A DNA stretch of 40,257 bases from Pseudomonadota bacterium (GCA_963205015.1 CAUJKI010000020.1:1-40257); one strand, 5' to 3'. Shown: positions 27,245 to 35,628, counted from the first letter of the stretch. The notes: generated from the letters alone by a model not told the origin. Made by a program: numbers and translations.

Positions 27245-28449
27245 TGACCGACGCTCCGACTCCGCCTCCCGGCGATATCCGGGCCGAGCTGCGCTTGCGG
27301 CCCGAGCAGCCGCGCGTCACGCGCTTGTCGCGCAAAGTGCTCATTACGCTCGGCGGCGTCAGCGCCCTCATCATCATGGCCGCGCTGTTCTGGGCGCTCG
27401 ATGCCAACCGGCGCATGAACCAATCGCCGACCGAACTCTACAGCACCGAGAACCGCACGCCGGCAGATGGGCTGGCCGGCCTTCCGAAGGACTATACCGG
27501 CATCCCCAAGCTCGGCCCGGCCCTGCCGGGCGACCTTGGGCGTCCGATTCTGAGTGCGCAGGATGAAGGCAAACCCGTCGTCGCGCCCGACATCCGAACG
27601 CCGCGCGCCGATCCCACCGAACAGCGCCGTCTCGCCGAAATCGAAGCCGCGCGCGTCGCCAAGGTGTTCACCGACAGCCGCGGCGTGCAGGCGCCTGCGA
27701 CAGCGCCCGCCGTTGGCCGTGTCGATCCGGCCACTGGCCTCACGCTGCCGACCGAAACGCCTCCGCTCGATCCGGGCGCGGCGCAAAACATGCAGGATCG
27801 CAAGCTCGCCTTCGTCAACGCGGCCGTCGATCGGCGCACCGTCACGCCCGATCGCGTGCAGGAGAAGGTGTCGCCCTATGTCGTGCAAGCCGGCACCGTC
27901 ATTCCGGCAGCGCTAATTACCGGCATCAAATCCGACCTGCCCGGAACGATCACCGCGCAGGTGACGGAGCAGGTTTACGACACCCCGACCGGCAAGCAGC
28001 TCCTCATCCCGCAAGGCGCGCGGCTGATCGGCCAGTACGACAGCCAGGTCGCATTCGGGCAGTCGCGCGTGCTGCTCGTCTGGAATCGCATCATCATGCC
28101 CAACGGCACGTCGATCGTTCTGGAAAGGCAACCGGGCGCCGACGCCGAAGGCTATTCCGGGCTCGAGGACGACGTCGATTATCATTGGGGTCAGCTTTTC
28201 AAGGCGGCGATCCTCTCGACCTTGCTCGGCGTCGGCACCGAGCTCGGATCGAGCAACAACGAAAACGAGATCGCGCGGGCGATCCGCCAGAGCAGCCAGG
28301 ACACGGCGTCCGATGTCGGCCGTCAGCTCATCCGACGCCAGCTCAACATTCAGCCGACGCTCACGATCCGACCGGGCTTCCCCGTCCGTGTGATCGTCAA
28401 TCGCGACCTAATATTGCAGCCCTATGGGGCCGCGAAGGAGCCGTCATGA
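27244..28449 (+). CDS. trbI: TrbI, VirB10-like conjugal transfer protein
   Basis: A 401-aa energy-sensing protein that spans both membranes. A cytoplasmic N-terminus is followed by one TM helix (VLITLGGVSALIIMAALFWAL, about residues 36-56), a Pro-rich periplasmic linker, and the VirB10 beta-barrel domain with SPYVVQAGTVIPAALITGI and QLLIPQGARLIGQYDSQV. The longer ORF from 26977 overlaps trbG; ATG 27244 sits on the trbG stop. C-terminus FPVRVIVNRDLIL is typical. Confidence 0.95.
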   Translation: MTDAPTPPPGDIRAELRLRPEQPRVTRLSRKVLITLGGVSALIIMAALFWALDANRRMNQSPTELYSTENRTPADGLAGLPKDYTGIPKLGPALPGDLGRPILSAQDEGKPVVAPDIRTPRADPTEQRRLAEIEAARVAKVFTDSRGVQAPATAPAVGRVDPATGLTLPTETPPLDPGAAQNMQDRKLAFVNAAVDRRTVTPDRVQEKVSPYVVQAGTVIPAALITGIKSDLPGTITAQVTEQVYDTPTGKQLLIPQGARLIGQYDSQVAFGQSRVLLVWNRIIMPNGTSIVLERQPGADAEGYSGLEDDVDYHWGQLFKAAILSTLLGVGTELGSSNNENEIARAIRQSSQDTASDVGRQLIRRQLNIQPTLTIRPGFPVRVIVNRDLILQPYGAAKEPS

Positions 28450-28673
28450 CCAAGCTCAGGCTCTCGGCTCTCCTTGACGACAAGCCGGTCAAGCTCACGG
28501 TCGAGTTGCCGGCTGCCGTTCATCGCGATCTTGTCGCCTACGCCGAGATTCTTGCCCAGACCTCGGGCCAAGCGATGCCTCCCGATCCGGGCAAGCTGAT
28601 CGCGCCTATGCTCCAGCGCTTCATGGCCACTGATAAGGGCTTCACCAAAGAGAAACGCACGACACGACGCTAA
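28446..28673 (+). CDS. DUF2274 family protein
   Basis: A 75-aa small protein. KLRLSALLDDKPVKLTVELP and LVAYAEILAQTSGQ are characteristic of DUF2274, which commonly closes Trb operons on integrative elements. Its role is unknown; a ribbon-helix-helix-like regulator is sometimes suggested from its length and from the sequence KLTVELPAAVHRDLVAYAEI, but this is inference. The ATG overlaps the trbI stop (ATGA). It is not separately resolved in the ORF track, where it appears at the end of a longer frame from 28185. Confidence 0.9.
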   Translation: MTKLRLSALLDDKPVKLTVELPAAVHRDLVAYAEILAQTSGQAMPPDPGKLIAPMLQRFMATDKGFTKEKRTTRR

Positions 28674-28729
28674 GATAGATGTGGCATTGAAAAACCGCTC
28701 GACCCGCTAGGACGGTAAATCCGCGATTC

Positions 28730-28876
28730 ATGAGGACAAAAGAAGAACATCGGCTGAGCAACGTCAATCAGGAACTTGAAATGTCAGAAGCGGCAGAGGC
28801 CGATTCTATGTCGGAATCGGAACGGCTCGACATGGCCGTGGTTCAGGCGATTGCGGCGCATGATGGCGACCCGTGA
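28730..28876 (+). CDS. Small hypothetical ORF (48 aa)
   Basis: Too short for the ORF track. ATG 28730 opens MRTKEEHRLSNVNQELEMSE and ends in AVVQAIAAHDGDP. It is acidic and soluble with no TM segment. The upstream sequence has no clear Shine-Dalgarno. It lies between the Trb operon and the accessory island, 53 bp... after the DUF2274 stop, in a 320-bp stretch (28674-28993) without a recognised gene. I do not recognise it; coding status is uncertain. Confidence 0.3.
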   Translation: MRTKEEHRLSNVNQELEMSEAAEADSMSESERLDMAVVQAIAAHDGDP

Positions 28877-28920
28877 CGCACGATCCCTGATAGCCGTCCG
28901 TGACCGGCACCCTCCAACCC

Positions 28921-28947
28921 GGTATTAACGGTTAAGCTGGTATTGAC
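28921..28947 (+). promoter_or_regulatory. Palindrome and direct repeat upstream of the Gp37/Gp68 gene
   Basis: TTAACGGTTAA (28925-28935) is a perfect palindrome. It sits inside a direct repeat, GGTATTAAC at 28921 and GGTATTGAC at 28939, spaced 18 bp. It lies 47-73 bp before the chosen ATG at 28994. It may be an operator for the TcmP cassette; there is no matching site elsewhere to support this. Confidence 0.3.
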
Positions 28948-28993
28948 TGTGATCGACAATCGACGTCATCGACAGCACGATGTGGGAACGGTC

Positions 28994-29773
28994 ATGGCCG
29001 AGACGCAAATTGAATGGACTGACGCCACCTGGAATCCAGTTGCTGGCTGCTCCATCGTCAGCGCGGGCTGCACGAATTGCTATGCCATGGAAATGGCGAG
29101 ACGACTTCAGGCGATGAATGTTCCGAAATATAAAGGACTCACGCGACGCAGCGGAAAACGAACCGTTTGGAACGGCGTGGTCCGTGAAGACAAGGCCGCC
29201 TTGGACATTCCGCTGCGCTGGAAGAAGCCGCGAAAAATCTTCGTTAACTCGATGTCTGACCTGTTTCATGATCGGGTGACGGACGCCTTCATCCTGAGAG
29301 TCTGGGCCGTCATGCGTGCCACGCCCCACCATCACTATCAGATCCTTACCAAGCGTCCGGAGCGGATGGGGGCGCTGGTTCGCTCCAAGATCGGCGAAGT
29401 TCTGCCGAACGTATGGCTCGGCACCAGTGTCGAGAGCGCCAACGTCGCGGGTCGCATCGATCATTTGCGCACCATCCCGGCTGCAATCCGTTTCATCTCA
29501 TTTGAGCCGCTGATCGGTCCGGTAGGGTCAGTCGATCTTCGCGACATCCATTGGGCCATCGTCGGCGGAGAAAGCGGAAGATCGGCTCGCCCGATCCGTG
29601 AAGATTGGATCGATGAAATCTTCGATCAGTGTGCGATGCACAACACCGCGTTCTTCTTTAAGCAGTGGGGGACATGGGGGAAAGACAACAAGCGTCGTTC
29701 CAAAAAGGCCAATGGGCGCGTATATCGCGATCAGGTCTGGGACGAAATGCCGAAGGCTTCGCTCGCGCTCTGA
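28994..29773 (+). CDS. Phage Gp37/Gp68-family three-Cys-motif protein (DUF5131)
   Basis: A 259-aa protein. The N-terminus MAETQIEWTDATWNPVAGC is diagnostic, followed by the CX6CX2C cluster (C19, C26, C29) that gives the three-Cys-motif family its name and resembles a modified radical-SAM iron-sulfur site. Further conserved stretches are KIFVNSMSDLFHD, YQILTKRPERM, VWLGTSVES and FISFEPLIGPV, consistent with a TIM-barrel-like fold. The ORF track starts at 28943; the 17 extra residues are not family-like and ATG 28994 is preferred. Its partner gene tcmP follows 39 bp downstream. The reaction is not known; a radical modification enzyme or viral/defence role is inference. Confidence 0.9.
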   Translation: MAETQIEWTDATWNPVAGCSIVSAGCTNCYAMEMARRLQAMNVPKYKGLTRRSGKRTVWNGVVREDKAALDIPLRWKKPRKIFVNSMSDLFHDRVTDAFILRVWAVMRATPHHHYQILTKRPERMGALVRSKIGEVLPNVWLGTSVESANVAGRIDHLRTIPAAIRFISFEPLIGPVGSVDLRDIHWAIVGGESGRSARPIREDWIDEIFDQCAMHNTAFFFKQWGTWGKDNKRRSKKANGRVYRDQVWDEMPKASLAL

Positions 29774-29812
29774 GAATGACGCCTCTGGATAGCAGGATTC
29801 ATTCGGAGGCGA

Positions 29813-31078
29813 ATGTCGAAAAAGCCGTATTCATGGGTCGCAGGCGCGGTTCTTGAGGAGCACTCAAGACGCAAGCACAAGGTCATCGCCGAATACGTCG
29901 CGCGATATCTGACCGTGCGCTGCCAGCTTCCTCAACAGTCCCGGTTTCGTCTTGCCATTGTCGATGGTTTTGCAGGCGGCGGCCAATACAAGTGCGGCAG
30001 TCCCGGGTCTCCGCTGATCTTTATAAACGAGCTTCGTGTCGCGACGGAGCAATTCAACATCAAGCGTCAGGCCGAGGGGATGTCGCCGCTCGACATCGAA
30101 TGCCTGCTCATCCTGAACGACTTCGACAAAGAGACTGTCGAGCTGCTGAAAACGAATGCCGCTTCGCTCATCGCCGAAATCAAGGAGAACGTGCCGAAGC
30201 TTCACCTTCGCGTCGAGTATCGGAATGAGAAGTTCGACGAACTCTATCCCGAGGTGAAGCAACTGCTCGAGCGCGGCAGCTATCACAACGTCCTCTTCAA
30301 TCTGGATCAATGCGGAACAGGCAGCGTCGAAATCAACACGATCGGCGACATCGTCGCGTCGTTCACGTCGGTTGAAATCTTCTACACATTCGGCATCCAG
30401 ACGTTGCTGACGTTCCTGCATCAGACGGACCGGGGCGCGCTGGCCAGGCAGCTTGCGCCGTTTGGCGTCAGTCCGGATGATCTATCGCAACTCGATGGTT
30501 TGATGACCAAGGACGCTTGGCTTGGCGCAGCGGAACGCATCGTGTTCGAGTCGTTTCGGCGCTGCGCGAACTACGTCAGTCCATTTTCCATCCACAATCC
30601 GGACGGATGGCGTTATTGGCTTATCCACTTCGCAAATTCGGTTCGTGCGCGTCAGGAATACAACAATATCCTGCATCAAAACAGCAGCGCCCAGGCACAT
30701 TTTGGCCGGTCCGGTTTGCACATGCTGTCTTACGACCCGAGTGAAGCCGACAGCATGCTCTACATGTTCGATGCGGCGGGAAGGGCGGAAGCAAAAAAGC
30801 AGCTTCACGATGATATTCCGCGGTTCATCACAAATTACGGCGATGCAATTCCGGTCGGTGAGTTTTACGCCAGCATCTACAACGCGACCCCGGCTCACAT
30901 GCACGACATCAACTCAGCGATCATCGAGAATCCGGACCTCGAGGTTATCACCGAACAAGGCGGCGGGGAGCGCCGCAAAGCCAACATGATCAAGACCAGC
31001 GACATCCTGCGCTTGAAACAGCAGCGCAGTTTCTTTCCGTTTTTCTTTGAAAATCAAAGCAGGGTAGCGAAGAAATGA
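29813..31078 (+). CDS. tcmP: Three-Cys-motif partner protein TcmP
   Basis: A 421-aa protein that regularly accompanies the Gp37/Gp68 family. KPYSWVAGAVLEEHSRRKH at the N-terminus and VDGFAGGG (D51-G57) are typical. The latter looks like methyltransferase motif I (SAM-binding), and NLDQCGTGSVE (from N163) sits where motif IV would be, so a Rossmann methyltransferase-like fold is likely; no activity is established. A good Shine-Dalgarno (ggaggcga) precedes the ATG at 29813, which fixes the start. Together with the upstream gene it forms a two-gene cassette, probably cotranscribed. The 37-bp gap to the next gene suggests that gene may join the same transcript. Confidence 0.9.
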   Translation: MSKKPYSWVAGAVLEEHSRRKHKVIAEYVARYLTVRCQLPQQSRFRLAIVDGFAGGGQYKCGSPGSPLIFINELRVATEQFNIKRQAEGMSPLDIECLLILNDFDKETVELLKTNAASLIAEIKENVPKLHLRVEYRNEKFDELYPEVKQLLERGSYHNVLFNLDQCGTGSVEINTIGDIVASFTSVEIFYTFGIQTLLTFLHQTDRGALARQLAPFGVSPDDLSQLDGLMTKDAWLGAAERIVFESFRRCANYVSPFSIHNPDGWRYWLIHFANSVRARQEYNNILHQNSSAQAHFGRSGLHMLSYDPSEADSMLYMFDAAGRAEAKKQLHDDIPRFITNYGDAIPVGEFYASIYNATPAHMHDINSAIIENPDLEVITEQGGGERRKANMIKTSDILRLKQQRSFFPFFFENQSRVAKK

Positions 31079-31115
31079 CGCACGCCATCGTGGTCGCATA
31101 ACGATTGGTGCCCGA

Positions 31116-31898
31116 ATGGCGGATCATCGGAATACGCTCGCCCTTGTCGCAGCCGCTGCCACCCTGGCGCTTGTATTGGGGTTTGCCTATGGCGCCACCT
31201 TCAATGGTGGTTGCGAGCAGATCAAGGATGCTCAATGTGGTTGTCTCGAATGGTGGTTTTCCCGCTACCAGACGTTGATCGCCATGTTTGGCGCGATTTT
31301 CGTTGCTTGGCTTAGCGTCCAGCCTGTTCTGAAGCAGCTCAAGCTGTCCTCGGTGCAGACCGCTGTCGCTTTGCAACAGGTTCACGCAGATCGTGAAAAA
31401 CGGCTGGAGAACTGGCTCAAGCCAGAATTGGCCGCGCTGGAAAAACTGTCCGAAGACCTGGCGCGTGGCTATTATGAACGTGAGGATGACCATGGGGTGC
31501 TTCCTCACTGGGTATGGGATATGAACCAAACGGTCGACAGCACCCGCGGCCGTTTAATTCGGCGGCAGGACAGAAACTTCGGGCCTGCGGAGATAACAGC
31601 CGCCCGTCAAAACCTCATCGACATTCTCGGGCGGCTCACCAAGTGCATGTCAGACTACAATGGGTCTGTCTACGCTGACGATCCGGAGTACGATTTCTCC
31701 GACGACGACCGGGCGAAGATTGACGCAGCCGAGACCAAAGCGCGGGAATATCTGCCGACCCGAATTGACGAGGCGTCAGTGGCGATCAAGAAATTCGCTG
31801 AAGCTGTGGCAGCGGACCTTCGGGAGTTGCGTTTGAAGCGTCGGCTCTATGATCAGATGGTGGCGAGCGCCAACCTTCCGGCGGAGAAGTTGGAATAA
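31116..31898 (+). CDS. Two-TM membrane protein with a cytoplasmic helical domain, unknown
   Basis: A 260-aa protein I do not recognise. TM1 is at about residues 8-28 (ALVAAAATLALVLGFAYGAT) and TM2 at about 50-67 (TLIAMFGAIFVAWLSVQ). The short loop between them has three Cys (C33, C41, C43) near two Trp. Residues 70-260 are largely charged and helical (QVHADREKRLENWLKPELA and KAREYLPTRIDEASVAIKKF) and may form a coiled coil. The ATG at 31116 gives a natural N-terminus, though no strong Shine-Dalgarno is seen. It sits 37 bp after tcmP and 94 bp before the PIN gene, within the accessory island. A role as a membrane effector is possible but unproven. Confidence 0.7.
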   Translation: MADHRNTLALVAAAATLALVLGFAYGATFNGGCEQIKDAQCGCLEWWFSRYQTLIAMFGAIFVAWLSVQPVLKQLKLSSVQTAVALQQVHADREKRLENWLKPELAALEKLSEDLARGYYEREDDHGVLPHWVWDMNQTVDSTRGRLIRRQDRNFGPAEITAARQNLIDILGRLTKCMSDYNGSVYADDPEYDFSDDDRAKIDAAETKAREYLPTRIDEASVAIKKFAEAVAADLRELRLKRRLYDQMVASANLPAEKLE

Positions 31899-31962
31899 GG
31901 CGTCTGGGATCGCGTGAGACAACCGGCGATACGGATTCTTATCCGCGACGCGAATCAAACAT

Positions 31963-31979
31963 GCGAGAGCTGTTCTCGC
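31963..31979 (+). promoter_or_regulatory. Inverted repeat just upstream of the PIN-domain gene
   Basis: GCGAGA-gctgt-TCTCGC is a perfect 6-bp inverted repeat ending 13 bp before the ATG at 31993. The ribosome-binding site (gagga) directly follows, so the hairpin or a bound protein could block translation. A second small hairpin, CGGAT-tctt-ATCCG, lies at 31932-31945. Short symmetric sites like this are common before PIN or toxin genes; no antitoxin gene was found upstream. Confidence 0.35.
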
Positions 31980-31992
31980 GAGGATTTCTGAA

Positions 31993-33054
31993 ATGGCCGC
32001 TGATCGCCCCCGCCGGGTTTTCCTTGATGCGAACGTCGTGATCCGGGCCGGCAAGCCGCCCGGCGGTCCGCTGATCCCGCGGGTCGCTGATCTGGTAGAC
32101 GCCGGCTATATCAAGGTTGTCACGACCGATCTTACAAAAATAGAGATCGCAAAAAACCATGGGGCTAACGATTTCGAGGTCATCGGCGACCTGACCAGGA
32201 GACGAGTCCGCGACCTGGCTGATGAGATTCTCGCCGTTAAACTCCCGGAGATTTCTCCGGTTGAACTGCAGCAAAGACTGATCGAGAAGTATCATGCTGC
32301 GGTGGAGCAGATGTTCAGCTCGCTGCGAGCGGAGACGCTTTCGATCGATAGTGTGAAGCCGTCCGTCGTATTCGACGCATACGCGCGCAGGACCGGCCTG
32401 TTTGGCGACGACGCCAAGAAGGATCAATTTCCAGATGCCTTCATCTTCGAAGCCCTAAAAGCGACTGTCACGAAAAGCGATCCGCTGACGATCGTCTCGG
32501 ACGACAAGGACTTTGCGGCGGTCATCAAGAACGCTGAGCATATCACCGGGCTGAGATCGATCGCGGATCTCTTCGCCAAGCTCGGGCTGACAATCGAAGC
32601 GGCCCCGGACGTCAACGATTTTGTGGATGACAATCGCGATGCGATCGTCGGGGTCGTTCATGAAGAACTCAATCAGTGGGGATTGCAGGTCAGCGATGTT
32701 GACGATGCAGAAATCGACGAAGCGGACGTGGAAAATGTGAACTTTCTCGACTTCAGGACATTTCGGACGATCGGCCCAGGCAAGGAGATTCTCGTCGTCG
32801 GGCGCATCGAGATGGACGTCAAAGTCTCCTACCACCATCCCGATTGGGACACCGCCACTTACGACAGCGAAGACAAGGTACTGCTGCCGCACCACACGGT
32901 GGAAGGCGAGAAGAACATAGATGTAGAAGCCAATTTTAGTATGACCCTGACCGTCGACAAGCACGGCAAGCCGACATCGGTTGCTGAGTTCTCGTTCGAC
33001 GACGATGATTTCGTCTGGGTCGCGATCGGGCCAAACGACTTCGACTACAAATAG
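31993..33054 (+). CDS. PIN-domain protein (DUF4935-like) with a C-terminal extension
   Basis: A 353-aa protein. The N-terminal half (about residues 8-200) has the acidic layout of a PIN nuclease: RVFLDANVV (D12), KIEIAK (E51), DQFPDAF (D144, D148) and IVSDDKDF (D170, D171, D173), so a metal-dependent RNase site appears intact. Residues about 210-353 form an acidic second domain (DVDDAEIDEADVENVNFLDF and VKVSYHHPDWDTATYDSED, quoted in part) of unknown fold. PIN proteins of this size are more like stand-alone RNases of defence or stress systems than classic small VapC toxins; no VapB-like partner is adjacent. Preceded by an inverted repeat. The target is unknown. Confidence 0.82.
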   Translation: MAADRPRRVFLDANVVIRAGKPPGGPLIPRVADLVDAGYIKVVTTDLTKIEIAKNHGANDFEVIGDLTRRRVRDLADEILAVKLPEISPVELQQRLIEKYHAAVEQMFSSLRAETLSIDSVKPSVVFDAYARRTGLFGDDAKKDQFPDAFIFEALKATVTKSDPLTIVSDDKDFAAVIKNAEHITGLRSIADLFAKLGLTIEAAPDVNDFVDDNRDAIVGVVHEELNQWGLQVSDVDDAEIDEADVENVNFLDFRTFRTIGPGKEILVVGRIEMDVKVSYHHPDWDTATYDSEDKVLLPHHTVEGEKNIDVEANFSMTLTVDKHGKPTSVAEFSFDDDDFVWVAIGPNDFDYK

Positions 33055-33077
33055 GTGTTTCGCGGCTCGTGAAATGG

Positions 33078-33689
33078 TTAGATTTCGCGCGGTGCGTACA
33101 CGTTGTCCGGGTAGGGAAGCCTTTCGTTGACACGCCGTAGGAGCACAAGATAGCCCCGCATAGCCAGTTGGAGTTCGGCGCCATCACCCAGGGGCTTGTC
33201 TTTGAAGGCGTGAATGGTGTTGCGCCGCTCCTGCACCAGATCAACGAGGGCATTCCCGTCAGCGCCGATGAGGTCATGCTCTTTCACGAAGATCTTCAGA
33301 GGCTGGAGCGTAAGTCCGTCAGGACTGAAAGCCTTTTGCTTTTTGTGATCGAACGCATTTGCCTTCTTGAGCACGTCCAGGTCGGCTTTGTAGTCCATGT
33401 AAAACACCGACAGGAGGAGTTTTAGCGTTCCTTCGAGCAGACTGCCGAGGTTCGACTAGGCGAGAATGAGTTCTCCGTCCGACAGCGCAGTGGAGGGTTC
33501 ACGTAGCCACAAACGCAATGTCTTTGACAGCGACGCCTGCCAGTCGAGGCGGCTCTTGGTCAGCAGGCCCGCGGCTTCAACAGGCGCCCAGCCGTTGCTT
33601 GCTGCCCAAAAGGTCGCCAAGCCGCTGTTCAGTTTTTCGATCCGGGAAACGACGTCCTCGATTGTCATGCGTGACTTATCCGTCGCCAA
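33078..33689 (-). pseudogene. Hypothetical gene interrupted by one in-frame TAG
   Basis: Two minus-strand ORFs in the track, 33456-33689 (77 aa) and 33078-33407 (109 aa), are in the same reading frame. Between them the frame stays open apart from one TAG at 33458-33456: DGELILA-stop-SNLGSLLEGTLKLLLSVFYM. Read through, it would be one soluble protein of about 203 aa; Trp (TGG) is the likely original codon. The 5' start is TTG 33689 or ATG 33668 (MTIEDVVSRIEKL). I do not recognise the family. It ends 24 bp from the convergent PIN gene and is divergent from the SIR2-Argonaute operon. A recent pseudogene is most likely; suppression or sequencing error are alternatives. Confidence 0.65.
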
Positions 33690-33885
33690 GCCGAATCGGC
33701 CAGCCGTCGATTGGCAGGCCAGAGCTTTACGATCTGACGCAGCCCTCAGGCAACTCGGGGTTCAGAGGGCACGTCGTCAATTGGGGCTTATTGCGGCGCA
33801 GCATAAGTGCCGCACGTACGGTCCGACAACCCAGCGGGAGGCGAGATTCAGTGCATCCGCGAGTTCGTGAAACTAGAATGTTCGC

Positions 33886-35628
33886 GTGATAATCGATTCG
33901 ATCTATCCCACCGTAGCTACGGACGATTTTGCGCGTCGCTTCTCGCAGCGCGGCGGAAATCTCATGTGGCTGCTCGGGGCTGGCGCTTCGGCGGCCGCCG
34001 GCATTCCGACGGCGTGGGACATGATTTGGGAATTCAAGCAGCAACTTTACGTCAGCCAGCGCCGCGTTTCTCCGAAACAGGTCGCCGACCTCGCCAATCC
34101 GGCCGTCCGACGTGAACTGCAATCGTTCATCAACGACCTTGGCAGCTTACCCGCGCTCGGTTCGCCCGACGAGTACGCGGCGCTCTTCGAGTCCGTCTAT
34201 CCAAGCGAGGCAGACCGTCGCACGTACATCGCTGCAAAGATCAGCGGCGCGAAGCCCTCCTACGGGCACATTGCGTTGGCGACACTGATGAAAGGTGCGC
34301 GTTGTCGTTTAGTCTGGACCAGCAACTTCGACCCTCTAGTCGCCGACGGCTGCGCGAAGGTTTATGGCGGGACCGGCCAGTTGACCACTGTGGCGATAGA
34401 GACCGGCAGTCTCGGACGGAACGCCATCGACGAAGGGCGCTGGCCCGTCGAGGTCAAGCTTCATGGCGACTTCCGATCGCGCCGGCTCAAGAATACCGGA
34501 GATGAGCTGCGCGAACAGGATGCGAAACTCAGAACCCTGCTGATCGATAGCTGCAGCCGGTGGGGACTTGTCGTGGCCGGCTACAGCGGTCGCGATGAGT
34601 CGGTCATGGACACGCTCGAAGCGGCGCTAGAACGTGATGCCTCCTTTCCCGCCGGTCTCTTCTGGCTCCATCGCGGCGAGGATCCGCCCTTGCTGCGCGT
34701 CCAACGGCTTCTTGCCGCCGCCGCACGTAAGGAAATCGACTGCGGTCTCGTGCCGATAGAGAACTTCGATGAAACGTTGCGCGATCTTATGCGGCTCGTG
34801 CCGGACCTAGACACGACAGTGTTGGATGAGATCGCAACCGAACGGCGGGTTTGGTCCCCAGCCCCGCGCCCGACCGGGAATCGGGGCTACCCGGTCGTCC
34901 GTCTCAACGCGCTCGAACTGACAGGGATGCCGAGCGTGTGCCGCCGCGCCGTCTGCGACGCCGGCGGCGTGGCGGAAATCAAGTCGGCAATCGAAGCGTC
35001 GGGCCTGCCGGTCATTGGCACCCGTTCGAAAGCAGGCGTGCTGGCCTTCGGTGCTGACGCCGATATCAGAGCAGTCCTTTCCGCATATGAGATCGAAAGC
35101 TTCGATCTGCATTCAATTGAAACCCGGCGGCTGCGTTACGATAGTCACGAACGGGGCCTTCTCCGCGAAGCACTGACCCGAGCTCTCACCCGCGAACATC
35201 GGATGATCGCTGCCCGTCGCAGAGGCGCCGACCTGTTGACGCCGACCTCCGTTGATGACGAAAAATGGGCGCCGCTGAGGAAGCTGACCGGAAGTCTAGG
35301 TGGATTGGTGCCGAAGCAACCCGAACTAAAATGGAAAGAAGGCGTGGGGATCAGGCTGGATTGGGTGGATGAGCGGCTTTGGCTTCTGCTCGAGCCGCGC
35401 ACCGTATTCGAAGGACTTACAAGGGAGAACAGGGCCGCCGCCACCGATTTCGCGCGCGAACGGATTGTGAGACGCTACAATCCTGCGCTCAATGCCTTGC
35501 TCGAGTTTTGGTCGATGCTGTTCGCGTCCCCGCAGCGCGACCTTCCGGCGCTTGGAATCAGCACTGGTGTGAATGCGGCCTTCAGGCTGGGCGATGTCAC
35601 AGCTTTCTCGGGGAGAGCCCGAGCATGA
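33886..35628 (+). CDS. SIR2-APAZ protein, NADase effector of a short-Argonaute (SPARSA-type) system
   Basis: A 580-aa protein. Residues about 25-290 form a SIR2 domain: GAGASAAAGIPTAWDMIW (G31 onward, NAD loop), TSNFDPLV (N147), KLHGDF (H193) and VVAGYSGRDESVMDTLE, so the catalytic Asn and His look intact. Residues about 330-580 match, in size and position, the APAZ (Argonaute PAZ-analogue) domain that binds the short Argonaute; I cannot prove this by alignment. The stop overlaps the pAgo ATG (ATGA), so the two are coupled. In SPARSA, guide-directed recognition of invader nucleic acid activates the SIR2 subunit to hydrolyse NAD, killing or arresting the infected cell. The start is GTG 33886 with only weak support; no Shine-Dalgarno is obvious. 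Confidence 0.9.
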   Translation: MIIDSIYPTVATDDFARRFSQRGGNLMWLLGAGASAAAGIPTAWDMIWEFKQQLYVSQRRVSPKQVADLANPAVRRELQSFINDLGSLPALGSPDEYAALFESVYPSEADRRTYIAAKISGAKPSYGHIALATLMKGARCRLVWTSNFDPLVADGCAKVYGGTGQLTTVAIETGSLGRNAIDEGRWPVEVKLHGDFRSRRLKNTGDELREQDAKLRTLLIDSCSRWGLVVAGYSGRDESVMDTLEAALERDASFPAGLFWLHRGEDPPLLRVQRLLAAAARKEIDCGLVPIENFDETLRDLMRLVPDLDTTVLDEIATERRVWSPAPRPTGNRGYPVVRLNALELTGMPSVCRRAVCDAGGVAEIKSAIEASGLPVIGTRSKAGVLAFGADADIRAVLSAYEIESFDLHSIETRRLRYDSHERGLLREALTRALTREHRMIAARRRGADLLTPTSVDDEKWAPLRKLTGSLGGLVPKQPELKWKEGVGIRLDWVDERLWLLLEPRTVFEGLTRENRAAATDFARERIVRRYNPALNALLEFWSMLFASPQRDLPALGISTGVNAAFRLGDVTAFSGRARA

